A stretch of 64,000 bases of DNA from Bacteroides fragilis NCTC 9343 (GCF_000025985.1 NC_003228.3:4278001-4342000); one strand, 5' to 3'; counted from the stretch's first letter, positions 1-8,530 are shown. A program made the numbers and translations. The notes: generated from the letters alone by a model not told the origin.

Positions 1-1
1 C

Positions 2-76
2 CTGAAACTGATTCCGCAAGCAGTGGCACAAAAAGACTTTATTAAAACCAAACAATCGACACAACAAGGATCATAA
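2..76 (+). CDS. 3' end of an unidentified upstream gene (partial)
   Basis: One frame is open from the window edge to a TAA at 74-76 and encodes a basic, Gln-rich tail ending in STQQGS. The -7 box of the folB promoter follows 15 bases later, which fits this being the end of a separate upstream gene. Too little is visible to name a family, and the open frame could be chance. Confidence 0.35.
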   Translation: MKLIPQAVAQKDFIKTKQSTQQGS

Positions 77-91
77 TTGCATTAATTATCC

Positions 92-99
92 TATTTTTG
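92..99 (+). promoter_or_regulatory. Bacteroides -7 box for folB
   Basis: TATTTTTG matches TAnnTTTG. It lies 27 bases before the ATG at 127 and overlaps the possible TTG start at 97, which argues that translation starts at 127. The -33 element is weak. Confidence 0.55.
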
Positions 100-126
100 C
101 CGGAAGATACATCAATTATAAAACTT

Positions 127-495
127 ATGACTACCCAGCATTATATCTTCCTAGAAAACGTACGTTTCTACAGTTATCACGGAGTGGCCCCCCAGGAGAC
201 CGCCATCGGCAATGAGTTTATCATCAACCTGAGACTGAAAACAGACTTCGGCAAAGCGACCGAAACCGATGAAGTGGAAGATACCGTGAGTTATGCCGAC
301 ATATATGCCGCACTGAAAGAAGAGATGGAACTGCCTTCAAAACTGCTGGAACATGTATGCGGACGAATCGTAAAAAGGCTCTTCCGGGACTTTCGGAAAA
401 TCAGGGAGATAGAAATCAAACTGGCGAAAAGAAACCCGCCCATGGGAGCAGACATCGACTCTGCCGGAGTAGAGATGCATTGCACGCGAGACTGA
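127..495 (+). CDS. folB: Dihydroneopterin aldolase (FolB)
   Basis: This 122-residue protein matches the FolB family, which converts 7,8-dihydroneopterin to 6-hydroxymethyl-dihydropterin and glycolaldehyde in cytosolic folate synthesis. The family landmarks are visible: a Glu in HGVAPQE (E24), the Tyr of VSYADIY (Y57) and the Lys of IKLAKRNPP (K101), in the order and spacing of the known active site. Length is normal for the family. A TTG at 97 would add ten residues, but a -7 promoter box covers that codon, so the ATG at 127 is preferred. The next gene starts 23 bases after the stop on the same strand, so the two may be co-transcribed. Confidence 0.9.
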   Translation: MTTQHYIFLENVRFYSYHGVAPQETAIGNEFIINLRLKTDFGKATETDEVEDTVSYADIYAALKEEMELPSKLLEHVCGRIVKRLFRDFRKIREIEIKLAKRNPPMGADIDSAGVEMHCTRD

Positions 496-518
496 ATCGA
501 CATTAAAACACTAATAAG

Positions 519-1940
519 ATGAAAAAACTTTTATTAATCCTCCTACTGGTACTGGCAGGAGAAATCAGCGCACAACAAGCAGCAACGATTGTAGTCAAGA
601 CTACCCCGGACAACGAAATTGCTTATTGGCCTACAGGCAAAGAACACCTGTTCTGCATTGCTCTGGGAACCAAAGCACAAGCCGGCCCTCTGGGAGAATT
701 TGTCCATCAATTCCGCACCGACCGCCCCGGCATGGTGCAGGTATGGACCCAAGGGAGTGATTCTTTTACACTCTACCTGACACCGGGAAGCAAAGACACC
801 ATTACCGTGACCAAAGATACCCTGATCATCAGCGGTACAAACTCGGCCTATAACCGATGCCTGAAAACAGTGAACGATTATCAGAAATACAGCGATAAAC
901 TGGTGTACATGCAGCCGCACGAACTGCGAGGAATCACTTCACTGGAGCAATATCACCGGCTGGCAGACGCCAGAATGCGGCAGGCACTCGACGCTGTAAA
1001 TGCTTCCGGACTCAATGAAGAGTTTCTCGCGGAACAGCGTGCACACATCGATTACATCCGCCGGTCTATATTTATACATATTGCAAGGCAGCTGTCGAGA
1101 AAAGAAAAACTACCCGAAGATTGGCAAAGAGAACTGACAGAAGTCATCAATTCATCTGTCAACGGTGATTATCTGCGTTCCTACCGCGGAATCGGATTCT
1201 TTGTAAACGACCTGGTTATGATGCAGTTCACCAACCTCGAAAACGGTGACCTCAAAGAGATAAAGGAGTACGCCTCCTTCCTCTTCGACCGGTATCGGAA
1301 GTTCTTCACAGGAGACAATCTGCAATACATGCAGGCCCAGCTTATCTACGAAGATGAATTTCAGGGTAGCAAAACTCCTTCGATCCCCCAACTATACGAA
1401 ACTTATAGGGCAGAGTTCCCCAACAGTCCTTTTTTGAACGTACTCGAACCGGGCGTTAAAGAAAACCTGCGCTTTCAGAATAGCCGTATCACCGACAAAG
1501 ACTATCATATTCTGACATGCGACTCCACCATCACCAGTCTGGAGGATGCGGTAAAACCCTTTAAAGGTAAAGTTGTCTATATCGATGTATGGGCTACCTG
1601 GTGCGGTCCCTGCCTCAAAGAGTTCCAATACCTGCCCACCCTCAAGGAAAAAGCGCACAACATGGACGTTGTATACCTATACATTTCGATAGACCGTCCG
1701 GAGGAGCGGAAGAAATGGGAAAAGACCATCGCATACCATCAACTGAAAGGTTATCATTTATTAGTAAACGAAAAGTTAGGAAAATCGCTATACACCGAAT
1801 TGGGAAACGAACGGCAAATACTGAGTATCCCCTGCTTTGTCATTATTGATAAGACGGGAAAGATAGTCATTCGCCATGCCGCAGCACCGAGTGAACCCGA
1901 AAAAGTGATCGAACAGTTGAGCACCTATTATAACAAGTAA
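519..1940 (+). CDS. Exported TlpA/AhpC-TSA-type thioredoxin-fold protein
   Basis: A 473-residue protein with an N-terminal signal peptide (about residues 1-18, ending SAQQA, no lipobox Cys), a long middle region of about 320 residues rich in helices, and a C-terminal thioredoxin domain from about residue 335. The redox motif is WCGPC (C362 and C365), preceded by YIDVWAT, and a cis-Pro segment SIPCFV follows. This is the usual plan of Bacteroidota TlpA-like disulfide oxidoreductases (DUF4369 or related N-terminal part plus thioredoxin). It probably acts in the periplasm on an unknown client. It follows folB by 23 bases. The partner and exact substrate cannot be told from sequence. Confidence 0.8.
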   Translation: MKKLLLILLLVLAGEISAQQAATIVVKTTPDNEIAYWPTGKEHLFCIALGTKAQAGPLGEFVHQFRTDRPGMVQVWTQGSDSFTLYLTPGSKDTITVTKDTLIISGTNSAYNRCLKTVNDYQKYSDKLVYMQPHELRGITSLEQYHRLADARMRQALDAVNASGLNEEFLAEQRAHIDYIRRSIFIHIARQLSRKEKLPEDWQRELTEVINSSVNGDYLRSYRGIGFFVNDLVMMQFTNLENGDLKEIKEYASFLFDRYRKFFTGDNLQYMQAQLIYEDEFQGSKTPSIPQLYETYRAEFPNSPFLNVLEPGVKENLRFQNSRITDKDYHILTCDSTITSLEDAVKPFKGKVVYIDVWATWCGPCLKEFQYLPTLKEKAHNMDVVYLYISIDRPEERKKWEKTIAYHQLKGYHLLVNEKLGKSLYTELGNERQILSIPCFVIIDKTGKIVIRHAAAPSEPEKVIEQLSTYYNK

Positions 1941-2012
1941 AAACAGACTTCGGAATAAGCTGATCAAGAAAAGAAAAACGGGCAAAAGCTTGACTTCCGC
2001 AAAGAAAAAGAG

Positions 2013-2093
2013 TATCTTTGCCTATGTAATCATAAAGTATATTCCAATTAAAGTACGGTAATAGGGAGAAGCATTGGCTTCTCCCTATTTTTT
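2013..2093 (+). ncRNA. Orphan promoter-terminator unit: candidate small RNA of about 65 nt
   Basis: TTGAC at 1990 and TATCTTTG at 2013-2020 are 19 bases apart and form a good Bacteroides promoter. Expected transcription start is near 2027. About 35 bases later a perfect 12-bp stem (2061-2072 with 2077-2088, loop ATTG) is followed by a T-run, a strong intrinsic terminator. No open reading frame of useful size lies between. The unit would give an RNA of about 65 nt. Alternatively the hairpin simply terminates the upstream folB operon and the promoter is fortuitous or attenuated. Confidence 0.5.
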
Positions 2094-2115
2094 ATACTAC
2101 TAACAGTGCGTTTCC

Positions 2116-2249
2116 GCAGAGCCGGTTTCCAAAGCTTGCAGAGCCGGTGTTCACCTACTTTAGAGCCGTTGTTTTCCACATTTACACGGTTGCTTCCGCT
2201 ACTTTTCCCGGTATGTCGGCTCCCATTTCCCGGCATGAAAATCGTTTTT
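2116..2249 (+). repeat. Degenerate 22-bp-phased repeat array A (CCGG-centred)
   Basis: Six units start at 2118, 2140, 2162, 2184, 2206 and 2228, exactly 22 bases apart. The first three begin AGAGCC, and GCAGAGCCGGT is repeated exactly at 2116 and 2138. The last two begin TCCCGG. Identity between units is low apart from a GC core (CCGG or variants), but the spacing is rigid. It lies between two convergent operons and has no coding potential. Confidence 0.65.
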
Positions 2250-2394
2250 CACCAGAAGATAATTTCTTATCTCCTATTGATAATGAACAACGGAAAGGAT
2301 GAAGTCCCGAAAGTTAACAATACATAAATCTGCTATTGACCAAAATAGGCGGAAAGACAGCAGCCGGAACCGATACATCACAAAGTAAACGCGC

Positions 2395-2477
2395 CACAAA
2401 ATACACAGAGAGCACAAAGTTATTATATAGTGATTCTACATAATTAAAACTCCGTGCTCTCTGTATACTCTGTAGTG
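2395..2477. terminator. CACAGAG-type inverted repeat between convergent operons (copy 1)
   Basis: The left arm around 2395-2415 and the right arm 2454-2477 are inverted copies, with ACAGAGAGCAC (2405-2415) perfectly matched. An AT-rich loop of about 38 bases separates them. It sits just before the stop of mgsA and after the plus-strand operon, so it could end transcription in both directions. A second member of the same family occurs at 34089-34177 in the same kind of position. Confidence 0.55.
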
Positions 2478-2504
2478 AAATATATTTCGTAACCGAATAG
2501 GCTC

Positions 2505-3023
2505 TTATTTCTTTCTCTTTCTTTTCTTCACCGATTCTACCGCCTCGGTCACCACCGGTTTATTCTCGAAACGTTTCGTATAGCCCGAGTAGTCCGGATG
2601 TGTCCGTTCATAGTCCGGATCAAGGAAGAGCGGACTTGAAATAATATGATCGGCAGTGGAACGGTTGCAACAAAAGACGATGTTTTCCACACTTGCCAGA
2701 CGGGTCAGTGCCTTCACATCCGTATCGTGCGGCTGAAGAGTCATCGGGTCGGTAAAGAAGAAAAGATAATCGATCTCTCCATCCACAATACGCGATCCCA
2801 TCTGCTGGTCGCCGCCCAGAGGACCGGATTTCAGGATAGTAAAATCCCACTCCACATCGGGATGTTTCTCTTTCAATGCCTCCTGTATCAGCGTACCGGT
2901 GGTACCTGTACAATAAAACTTATGTCCCATCAATAACTCCGAGTTCCAAAGAACCCATTCAATCAGGTCTTTTTTCATAGCATCGTGCGCTACCAGCCCG
3001 ATTCTTCGAATTAGTTTTTCCAT
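2505..3023 (-). CDS. mgsA: Methylglyoxal synthase (MgsA)
   Basis: This 172-residue protein carries the MgsA signatures. It has VAHDAMKK near the N-terminus (substrate His, H13), GPLGGDQQMGSRI with the catalytic Asp (D72), and DPMTLQPHDTDVKAL with the conserved His and Asp (H99, D102). The enzyme turns dihydroxyacetone phosphate into methylglyoxal plus phosphate, a cytosolic bypass used when triose phosphates accumulate. It is about 20 residues longer than the E. coli enzyme because of a basic C-terminal tail (KKRKRKK). It is the last gene of a four-gene operon, four bases after the glycosyltransferase stop. Its place next to envelope genes is not explained by its reaction. Confidence 0.92.
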   Translation of the reverse strand: MEKLIRRIGLVAHDAMKKDLIEWVLWNSELLMGHKFYCTGTTGTLIQEALKEKHPDVEWDFTILKSGPLGGDQQMGSRIVDGEIDYLFFFTDPMTLQPHDTDVKALTRLASVENIVFCCNRSTADHIISSPLFLDPDYERTHPDYSGYTKRFENKPVVTEAVESVKKRKRKK

Positions 3024-3027
3024 AACG

Positions 3028-4059
3028 TCATCCTTTTAAATCTGATAATTGTGAAAAGAACTTCCGCCCTTTCACATAGAATTGCACTAAGATACTACTT
3101 TTTATCCGTTCGGGAATAAAGTGTGAGGAAGTTTTTCTGAGATTCTCCGCTCTTGCATCCCGGAAACTGTCACGTAACAACTTGAATTCGCGACGGGCAC
3201 GAACCACCGCTTTCGCATTGGCCGGCTGCCCTTTAAGCGCAAACGTAGCAGCCGCGATGTAATCGAGCCAGCAACGTACACGCATCACTCCGGCCAGTTC
3301 TCTGTCCGGAAGATTCTTGTAAAGCATGACAAGGTTATTACGAAAATTGAGGAAGGTCTTGTGCGGATTCTCCTTCTTCAACGTGGCTCCTCCTACATGA
3401 TAGACCACACTTTGGGGGATGCAAACAATTCCACGTCCGCGGGCACGGAGTCTCCAACAAAGATCGATCTCTTCCATGTGGGCAAAGAAGCGTCCGTCCA
3501 GTCCTCCCGCTTCGCGATAGTCCGCCAGACGGATGAACATGGCGGCACCGGTAGCCCAGAATATCGGCAGTACGGTGTCATATTGCCCTCGGTCCGCTTC
3601 GACTACTCCCATCACCCTTCCCCGACAAAACGGATATCCGTAGCGGTCGATGAATCCGCCGGCAGCTCCGGCATATTCGAACCATTCTTTTTGTCGCCAA
3701 CTGCGTATCTTCGGCTGGCAGGCAGCCACCTCAGGATGGGCGTCCAAATAGGCAGCCATCGGTTGCAACCACTGTCCGGTCACCTCGACATCGGAATTGA
3801 GCAACACCACATACTCGGCCTCCACCTGCCGAAGGGCAAGATTGTACCCATCTGCAAAACCATGATTCCCATCCAGCAGAATCCGGCGTACCGAGGGAAA
3901 CTCGCGGCGCAGCATCTCCACCGACTGATCCGTAGAACCGTTATCAGCCACACAGACTTCCACACCTTCAGCCTCCGAATATCGAAGCACGGAGGGAAGA
4001 AACGAACGGAGCATCTCGCAACCGTTCCAGTTCAATATAACGACAGATATCCTATTCAT
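3028..4059 (-). CDS. Family 2 glycosyltransferase (rhamnosyltransferase-like)
   Basis: A 343-residue GT-A enzyme. The N-terminus ISVVILNWNG, the nucleotide-binding ADNGSTDQS (about residues 38-46), the metal-binding LLNSDVEV (N88-S-D90) and a later MEEIDLCWR segment (acceptor/catalytic region of the family) are all present. Such enzymes use a nucleotide sugar to extend surface polysaccharides or lipid A core at the inner face of the membrane. Its start overlaps the acyltransferase gene by 8 bases, which indicates translational coupling and suggests that it works on the same envelope glycolipid. The sugar donor and acceptor are unknown. Confidence 0.88.
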   Translation of the reverse strand: MNRISVVILNWNGCEMLRSFLPSVLRYSEAEGVEVCVADNGSTDQSVEMLRREFPSVRRILLDGNHGFADGYNLALRQVEAEYVVLLNSDVEVTGQWLQPMAAYLDAHPEVAACQPKIRSWRQKEWFEYAGAAGGFIDRYGYPFCRGRVMGVVEADRGQYDTVLPIFWATGAAMFIRLADYREAGGLDGRFFAHMEEIDLCWRLRARGRGIVCIPQSVVYHVGGATLKKENPHKTFLNFRNNLVMLYKNLPDRELAGVMRVRCWLDYIAAATFALKGQPANAKAVVRARREFKLLRDSFRDARAENLRKTSSHFIPERIKSSILVQFYVKGRKFFSQLSDLKG

Positions 4060-4948
4060 TTTTCTTTTCGGGGCGTTTCAGTTTCCAACGCTTATGCGAC
4101 CATAGCCAATAGGCCGGTTCTTTCCGGATGGTCTGTTCCAGTCTGCGGGCAAATATTTCGGTAATCTCCCCGTCGGCTGTCTCCTTCGGACGGTCGGTTA
4201 CCAGATCGAAGTCTACCCGGCAATATCCTCTCCGCTCCTTCCGCAGCTCGCAATAGAAAACCGGAAAATCCATCATCTTGGCGATACGTTCGGCACCATC
4301 CATAAATACCGTATCCTGATTCAAGAAAGTAGTCCAATAATGGGCTTCATGCATATTGGGCGATTGGTCGGTAATCAGTCCGATGGCCATCTTCTTGCCG
4401 GCACGCTTCAACTTAATCACTTCGCGGGCGGTAGAGTGTTTCGGAACATTATATCCTCCGAAACGGGCACGGATGTATTTAAAGAGTCCATCCAGATAGA
4501 CATCTTTCAAGGGCTTGTATACCTGCACGGGCACATCGCCCGGACGCATAATCATTCCCATACCCGTAATCCACTCAAAATTAGCGTAATGGGGTATCAA
4601 CAGGACAATCCCGCCCCGTTCGTCTATCATCCGGAGGTAGGTTTCCTTATTCTCGTAGGTCATCCGTTTGCAAAGTTCTTTCTCCGACATGCGCAGCATT
4701 TTCACATCTTCGAGCATATAGTCGCAAAGATAATGAAAGAACTTGCGTTCGATGGCCTTCAATTCTGCTGCCGACTTTTCCGGAAAAGAGTTCTTCAGGT
4801 TGGTACGTACCACCTTCCTCCGGTAACCGATCACATGATACAGCCAGAAATAGATAAAATCGGACAGTGCATACAATACCGGAAACGGAAGAACAGCCAA
4901 AAGCCACATTCCTACATAGGTCAACAAATAGAGGAGTTTCGATTTCAT
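4052..4948 (-). CDS. Lipid A biosynthesis-type lauroyl/myristoyl acyltransferase (LpxL/HtrB family)
   Basis: A 298-residue protein of the LpxL/LpxM superfamily. It has a hydrophobic N-terminal anchor (about residues 5-28) and the HX4E catalytic motif HYANFE (H120, E125). Typical later segments are DQSPN and FMDGAERIAKMM, and the C-terminus WLWSHKRWK is a hallmark of the family. It transfers acyl chains from acyl carrier protein to a lipid A precursor or related lipid at the cytoplasmic face of the inner membrane. It lies two bases after mtaB and overlaps the glycosyltransferase, so it is the second gene of the operon. Which acyl position it serves is not shown. Confidence 0.85.
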   Translation of the reverse strand: MKSKLLYLLTYVGMWLLAVLPFPVLYALSDFIYFWLYHVIGYRRKVVRTNLKNSFPEKSAAELKAIERKFFHYLCDYMLEDVKMLRMSEKELCKRMTYENKETYLRMIDERGGIVLLIPHYANFEWITGMGMIMRPGDVPVQVYKPLKDVYLDGLFKYIRARFGGYNVPKHSTAREVIKLKRAGKKMAIGLITDQSPNMHEAHYWTTFLNQDTVFMDGAERIAKMMDFPVFYCELRKERRGYCRVDFDLVTDRPKETADGEITEIFARRLEQTIRKEPAYWLWSHKRWKLKRPEKKNE

Positions 4949-4950
4949 GT

Positions 4951-6270
4951 TTATTGTGTTATAGTTCCTTTCAGTGCGGTACCCTCTTCATTAAAATCTC
5001 CCAAAAGAACATTCACTACTTTATTATCCAACGCGGCGTCACTCTCCACTTCCACACGGATATAGTTTGCCGTAAATCCATGCATCGGCGCTCCCGCTTT
5101 GGGCTTTTCCATCAAGACAGGCATGGTCTGCCCGATGTAACGGGCATAAAAGGCTTTTGTTTTTTCATCCGACAGTGCAAGCAGACACTGGCTTCGCTGG
5201 TGTTTCTCTTCAGGAGTCACCACATGGTCTATTTTCAGGGCCTGGGTTCCCGGACGTTCCGAATAGCTGAACACATGCAGCTGGGTGACGTCCAGTCCGT
5301 GAATAAATTCATAAGCTTTCTCAAAGTACCCGGCAGTTTCGCCCCGGGTACCTACAATCACATCCACACCGATAAACGCATCGGGCATCACCTCTTTTAT
5401 CTTCGCAATCTTCGAAGCAAAAAGTTCTGTCCCATAGCGGCGACGCATCAGTTGGAGAACTTCGTCACTACCGGACTGCAAAGGGATATGGAAATGTGGC
5501 ATGAAACTGCGTGAACGGGATACGTATTCTATAATTTCATCCGTCAGCAAATTGGGTTCGATGGAAGAAATACGATAACGTTCGATACCTTCCACCCGAT
5601 CGAGGGCCTTTACCAGATCAAAGAAGGTCTCTCCGGTGGACTTTCCGAAATCGCCGATGTTGACTCCGGTCAGCACTATTTCCTTTCCGCCTTCGGCGGC
5701 AGCCTGCCGGGCCTGTTCCACCAAAGAAGCAATGGTACCGTTACGGCTTCGTCCGCGGGCAAAGGGAATAGTACAATAAGAGCAGAAGTAATCGCAACCA
5801 TCCTGCACTTTAAGGAAAAACCGGGTACGGTCACCTCGCGAACAAGACGGTGCAAACGAACGGATATCTTTTGTAGCGGTCGTATAGGCTTCTCCTCCTT
5901 CGTGCTTATGCAGGTCGCCCAGATACTGAAGCAAATCTTTCTTCTGTTCCGCACCGAGCACAACGTCCACTCCCTCTATCTTTGCCACATCGCCGGGTTT
6001 TAACTGGGCATAGCAACCTGTCACCACCACAAAAGCGCCGGGATGTTGTTTCACCAGCCGATGAATGGCCTGACGGCATTTCTTGTCCGCCATCTCGGTC
6101 ACCGAACACGTGTTGACAATACAAAGGTCAGCCTTTTCACCTTTCCGGGCTGTACGTACACCTGCCTCACGCAGGATTTTACCAATCGTCGAAGTCTCTG
6201 AGAAATTCAGTTTGCAGCCTAATGTATAATAAACGGCTGTCTTATCTTGAAATACAGTGGTATCTATCAT
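4951..6270 (-). CDS. mtaB: tRNA t6A37 methylthiotransferase (MtaB)
   Basis: A 439-residue MiaB/MtaB-family radical SAM enzyme. The N-terminal cluster cysteines are in LGCKLN (C19), NTCSV (C55) and TGCYAQ. The radical SAM cluster motif is CDYFCSYC (CxxxCxxC) near residue 160, and a TRAM-like domain lies at the C-terminus. MtaB adds a methylthio group to N6-threonylcarbamoyladenosine at position 37 of tRNAs reading ANN codons. NTCSV with LGCK and the length support MtaB over MiaB or RimO. It is the first gene of the mtaB-acyltransferase-glycosyltransferase-mgsA operon, with a -7 box 26 bases upstream. A gene for the t6A pathway (tsaC type) also lies in this window at 62965. Confidence 0.88.
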   Translation of the reverse strand: MIDTTVFQDKTAVYYTLGCKLNFSETSTIGKILREAGVRTARKGEKADLCIVNTCSVTEMADKKCRQAIHRLVKQHPGAFVVVTGCYAQLKPGDVAKIEGVDVVLGAEQKKDLLQYLGDLHKHEGGEAYTTATKDIRSFAPSCSRGDRTRFFLKVQDGCDYFCSYCTIPFARGRSRNGTIASLVEQARQAAAEGGKEIVLTGVNIGDFGKSTGETFFDLVKALDRVEGIERYRISSIEPNLLTDEIIEYVSRSRSFMPHFHIPLQSGSDEVLQLMRRRYGTELFASKIAKIKEVMPDAFIGVDVIVGTRGETAGYFEKAYEFIHGLDVTQLHVFSYSERPGTQALKIDHVVTPEEKHQRSQCLLALSDEKTKAFYARYIGQTMPVLMEKPKAGAPMHGFTANYIRVEVESDAALDNKVVNVLLGDFNEEGTALKGTITQ

Positions 6271-6295
6271 AATCTGTAAAAACGCATATTCAGCG

Positions 6296-6303
6296 CAAAG
6301 TTA
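6296..6303 (-). promoter_or_regulatory. -7 box of the mtaB operon
   Basis: The minus strand reads TAACTTTG here, matching TAnnTTTG, 26 bases upstream of the mtaB ATG. Most of the 428-base divergent gap 6271-6698 is taken up by this promoter, repeat array B and the acyl-CoA ligase promoter. Confidence 0.6.
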
Positions 6304-6407
6304 CACATTATTATTAGGAGTAAAGAGGTGAAAGGAGTTAAAAGGAGTTAGAGGGGACCGAAGAAGAGGTACGGGACGTGAAGGACACCGGAAAGAAACA
6401 TTCCACG

Positions 6408-6541
6408 TTTGTAAATCCTTCTGCCTGCATCAAAAGGCATCCCTCTTTGGTTTAAAACCAGGGAAGCATTGACTTTAAGCCAAAGACACCTGCCTTTTAA
6501 AGCAAGAGCCCGTTGCTTTAAAAGGTATTTCCGTGAAGGAT
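6408..6541. repeat. Degenerate 22-bp-phased repeat array B (TTTAAA-centred)
   Basis: Units built around TTTAAA or close variants recur with TAAA-like anchors at about 6412, 6432, 6453, 6476, 6498 and 6519, spaced 20-23 bases. Several units are dyads, for example GGTTTAAAACC and TGCCTTTTAAAGCA. The array lies between the divergent mtaB and acyl-CoA ligase genes, outside both promoters. No coding potential is seen. Confidence 0.6.
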
Positions 6542-6667
6542 AGAATGCTATATTTCAACCGATTAGAGAAGAGTACGGACAGTTATCGTTTCCTCTTCAT
6601 GTAAAGATATAAATAAACAATAAGCCTAATTAACACCTAAAGGTTTCTTAATCTGGAAGTTTATACC

Positions 6668-6675
6668 TACTTTTG
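6668..6675 (+). promoter_or_regulatory. -7 box of the acyl-CoA ligase gene
   Basis: TACTTTTG matches TAnnTTTG and lies 23 bases before the ATG at 6699. A weak -33 (GTTTC, 6643) is present at a suitable distance. Confidence 0.6.
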
Positions 6676-6698
6676 CACAAATCTTCAAAAAACGTGCA

Positions 6699-8372
6699 AT
6701 GATAAAAGAAAACTTCATTAAACTCTACGAGAACAGTTTCCGTGAAAACTGGGATTTACCTTGCTACACCAACTATGGCGAACCGGAAAGTTATACCTAC
6801 GGTGAAGTAGCCGAAGAAATAGCCAAACTTCATTTACTGTTCAAGCACTGTAGTTTGCGACGGGGAGATAAAATAGCCGTTATCGGAAAGAATAATGCCC
6901 GCTGGTGCATCGCTTACATGGCTACCATCACATACGGAGCCATCATAGTGCCCATCTTACAGGACTTCAATCCGAACGACGTACACCATATTGTCAATCA
7001 TTCCGAATCCGTTTTCCTTTTCACCAGTGACACCATCTGGGAGAATCTGGAAGAAGAACGCCTGACGGGTATCCGTGCTGTCTTTTCACTGACCGACTTC
7101 CGTTGCCTGCACCAGAGGGACGGAGAAACAGTACAGAAATTCCTGAAGCATATCGATCAGTACATGACAGATACTTATCCAAAGGGATTCCGGAAAGAAG
7201 ATGTGCTCTACACCACCCTGTCCAACGATAAGGTGATGCTGCTGAACTATACTTCCGGCACCACCGGATTCAGCAAAGGAGTGATGCTGACAGGCAACAA
7301 CCTGGCCGGCAACGTGACTTTCGGTATCCGCACGGAACTGCTGAAAAAGGGTGATAAAGTGCTTTCTTTCCTTCCGCTGGCCCATGCTTATGGATGCGCC
7401 TTCGACTTTCTGACAGCCACGGCAGTCGGTACGCATGTAACCCTTCTCGGTAAAGTGCCCTCACCCAAAATCATCATGAAAGCATTCGAAGAGGTAAAAC
7501 CGAATCTGATTATTACGGTACCGCTGGTCATCGAGAAAATCTATAAAAACGTGATCCAGCCTATCATCAGCAAAAAAGGAATGAAATGGGCCTTGAGCAT
7601 TCCTCTACTGGATAATCAGATTTATGGCCAGATCCGCAAAAAGCTGATCGATGCGCTTGGCGGACGCTTCAAAGAAATCATTATCGGTGGAGCCGCCATG
7701 AACCCGGAAGTAGAAGAGTTTTTCCACAAAATCAAGTTCCCCTTCACCATTGGCTACGGCATGACGGAATGCGGTCCGCTTATCAGTTATGCTCCTTGGG
7801 ACAAATTCGTCCCCTCTTCATCGGGCAAAATACTCGATATTATGGAAGCCCGCATCTATAAAGAGAATCCCGAAGCCGAGACCGGAGAGATTCAGGTACG
7901 GGGAGAGAACGTAATGACCGGATATTATAAGAACCCGGAAGCCACTCAGGAAGTGTTCACTAAAGACGGATGGTTGCGCACCGGTGACTTAGGCACCATG
8001 GATGACGAAGGCAATATCTTCATTCGCGGCCGACTGAAGACGATGATCCTCAGTTCAAGCGGACAGAACATCTTCCCCGAAGAAATCGAGGCTAAACTTA
8101 ATAATCTTCCATTTATTCTTGAAAGTCTCGTGATCGAACGAAACAAAAAACTGGTTGCCCTGGTCTACGCCGATTATGAAGCTTTGGACTCTTTAGGACT
8201 CAACCACGAAGACAACTTAAAAACGATCATGGACGAGAATCTGAAGAATCTGAATAATAATGTAGCCGCCTACGAAAAAGTAAGCCAGATCCAACTCTAC
8301 CCCACTGAGTTTGAGAAAACTCCGAAAAGAAGTATCAAACGCTATCTATATAACAGTATAGCAGAAGATTAG
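6699..8372 (+). CDS. Long-chain acyl-CoA ligase / AMP-binding synthetase
   Basis: A 557-residue adenylate-forming enzyme. The phosphate-binding motif YTSGTTGFSKGV is near residue 190. GYGMTECGP (motif A5) lies near 350, and the hinge region WLRTGDLG...FIRGRLKTMI with the following GQNIFPEEIE near 425-465. It activates a fatty acid to acyl-AMP and then to acyl-CoA in the cytosol or at the inner membrane. The FPEEIE motif and overall layout fit medium or long-chain fatty acid ligases (FadD/AAE type). It appears to be a single-gene unit with its own promoter. Substrate chain length cannot be read from sequence. Confidence 0.88.
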   Translation: MIKENFIKLYENSFRENWDLPCYTNYGEPESYTYGEVAEEIAKLHLLFKHCSLRRGDKIAVIGKNNARWCIAYMATITYGAIIVPILQDFNPNDVHHIVNHSESVFLFTSDTIWENLEEERLTGIRAVFSLTDFRCLHQRDGETVQKFLKHIDQYMTDTYPKGFRKEDVLYTTLSNDKVMLLNYTSGTTGFSKGVMLTGNNLAGNVTFGIRTELLKKGDKVLSFLPLAHAYGCAFDFLTATAVGTHVTLLGKVPSPKIIMKAFEEVKPNLIITVPLVIEKIYKNVIQPIISKKGMKWALSIPLLDNQIYGQIRKKLIDALGGRFKEIIIGGAAMNPEVEEFFHKIKFPFTIGYGMTECGPLISYAPWDKFVPSSSGKILDIMEARIYKENPEAETGEIQVRGENVMTGYYKNPEATQEVFTKDGWLRTGDLGTMDDEGNIFIRGRLKTMILSSSGQNIFPEEIEAKLNNLPFILESLVIERNKKLVALVYADYEALDSLGLNHEDNLKTIMDENLKNLNNNVAAYEKVSQIQLYPTEFEKTPKRSIKRYLYNSIAED

Positions 8373-8471
8373 ATATGTTTTAAAACATACAAAAAAACAT
8401 AATGAAACATTCTTCTAAAAAAAAAATAAAAAAAAGTTGGGCTTAGGAGTACAACATATACAAAAAGTACA

Positions 8472-8479
8472 TACCTTTG
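8472..8479 (+). promoter_or_regulatory. -7 box of the Ala-rich lipoprotein gene
   Basis: TACCTTTG matches the Bacteroides -7 consensus. The leader to the ATG at 8531 is about 45 bases. The region just upstream (8415-8440) is an A-tract, which may raise promoter strength. Confidence 0.6.
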
Positions 8480-8530
8480 CAGCGTTTTAATAAGCAATTG
8501 ATTGTATTACAGATTTAAAAAGCAAAGAAA

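Noticed and set aside
97..126. TTG start giving folB a 132-residue product
   Set aside because: The codon is part of a -7 promoter box, and FolB homology begins after the ATG at 127.
3361..4164. 267-codon plus-strand frame opposite the glycosyltransferase
   Set aside because: Shadow of the minus-strand gene, whose motifs and operon context are clear.
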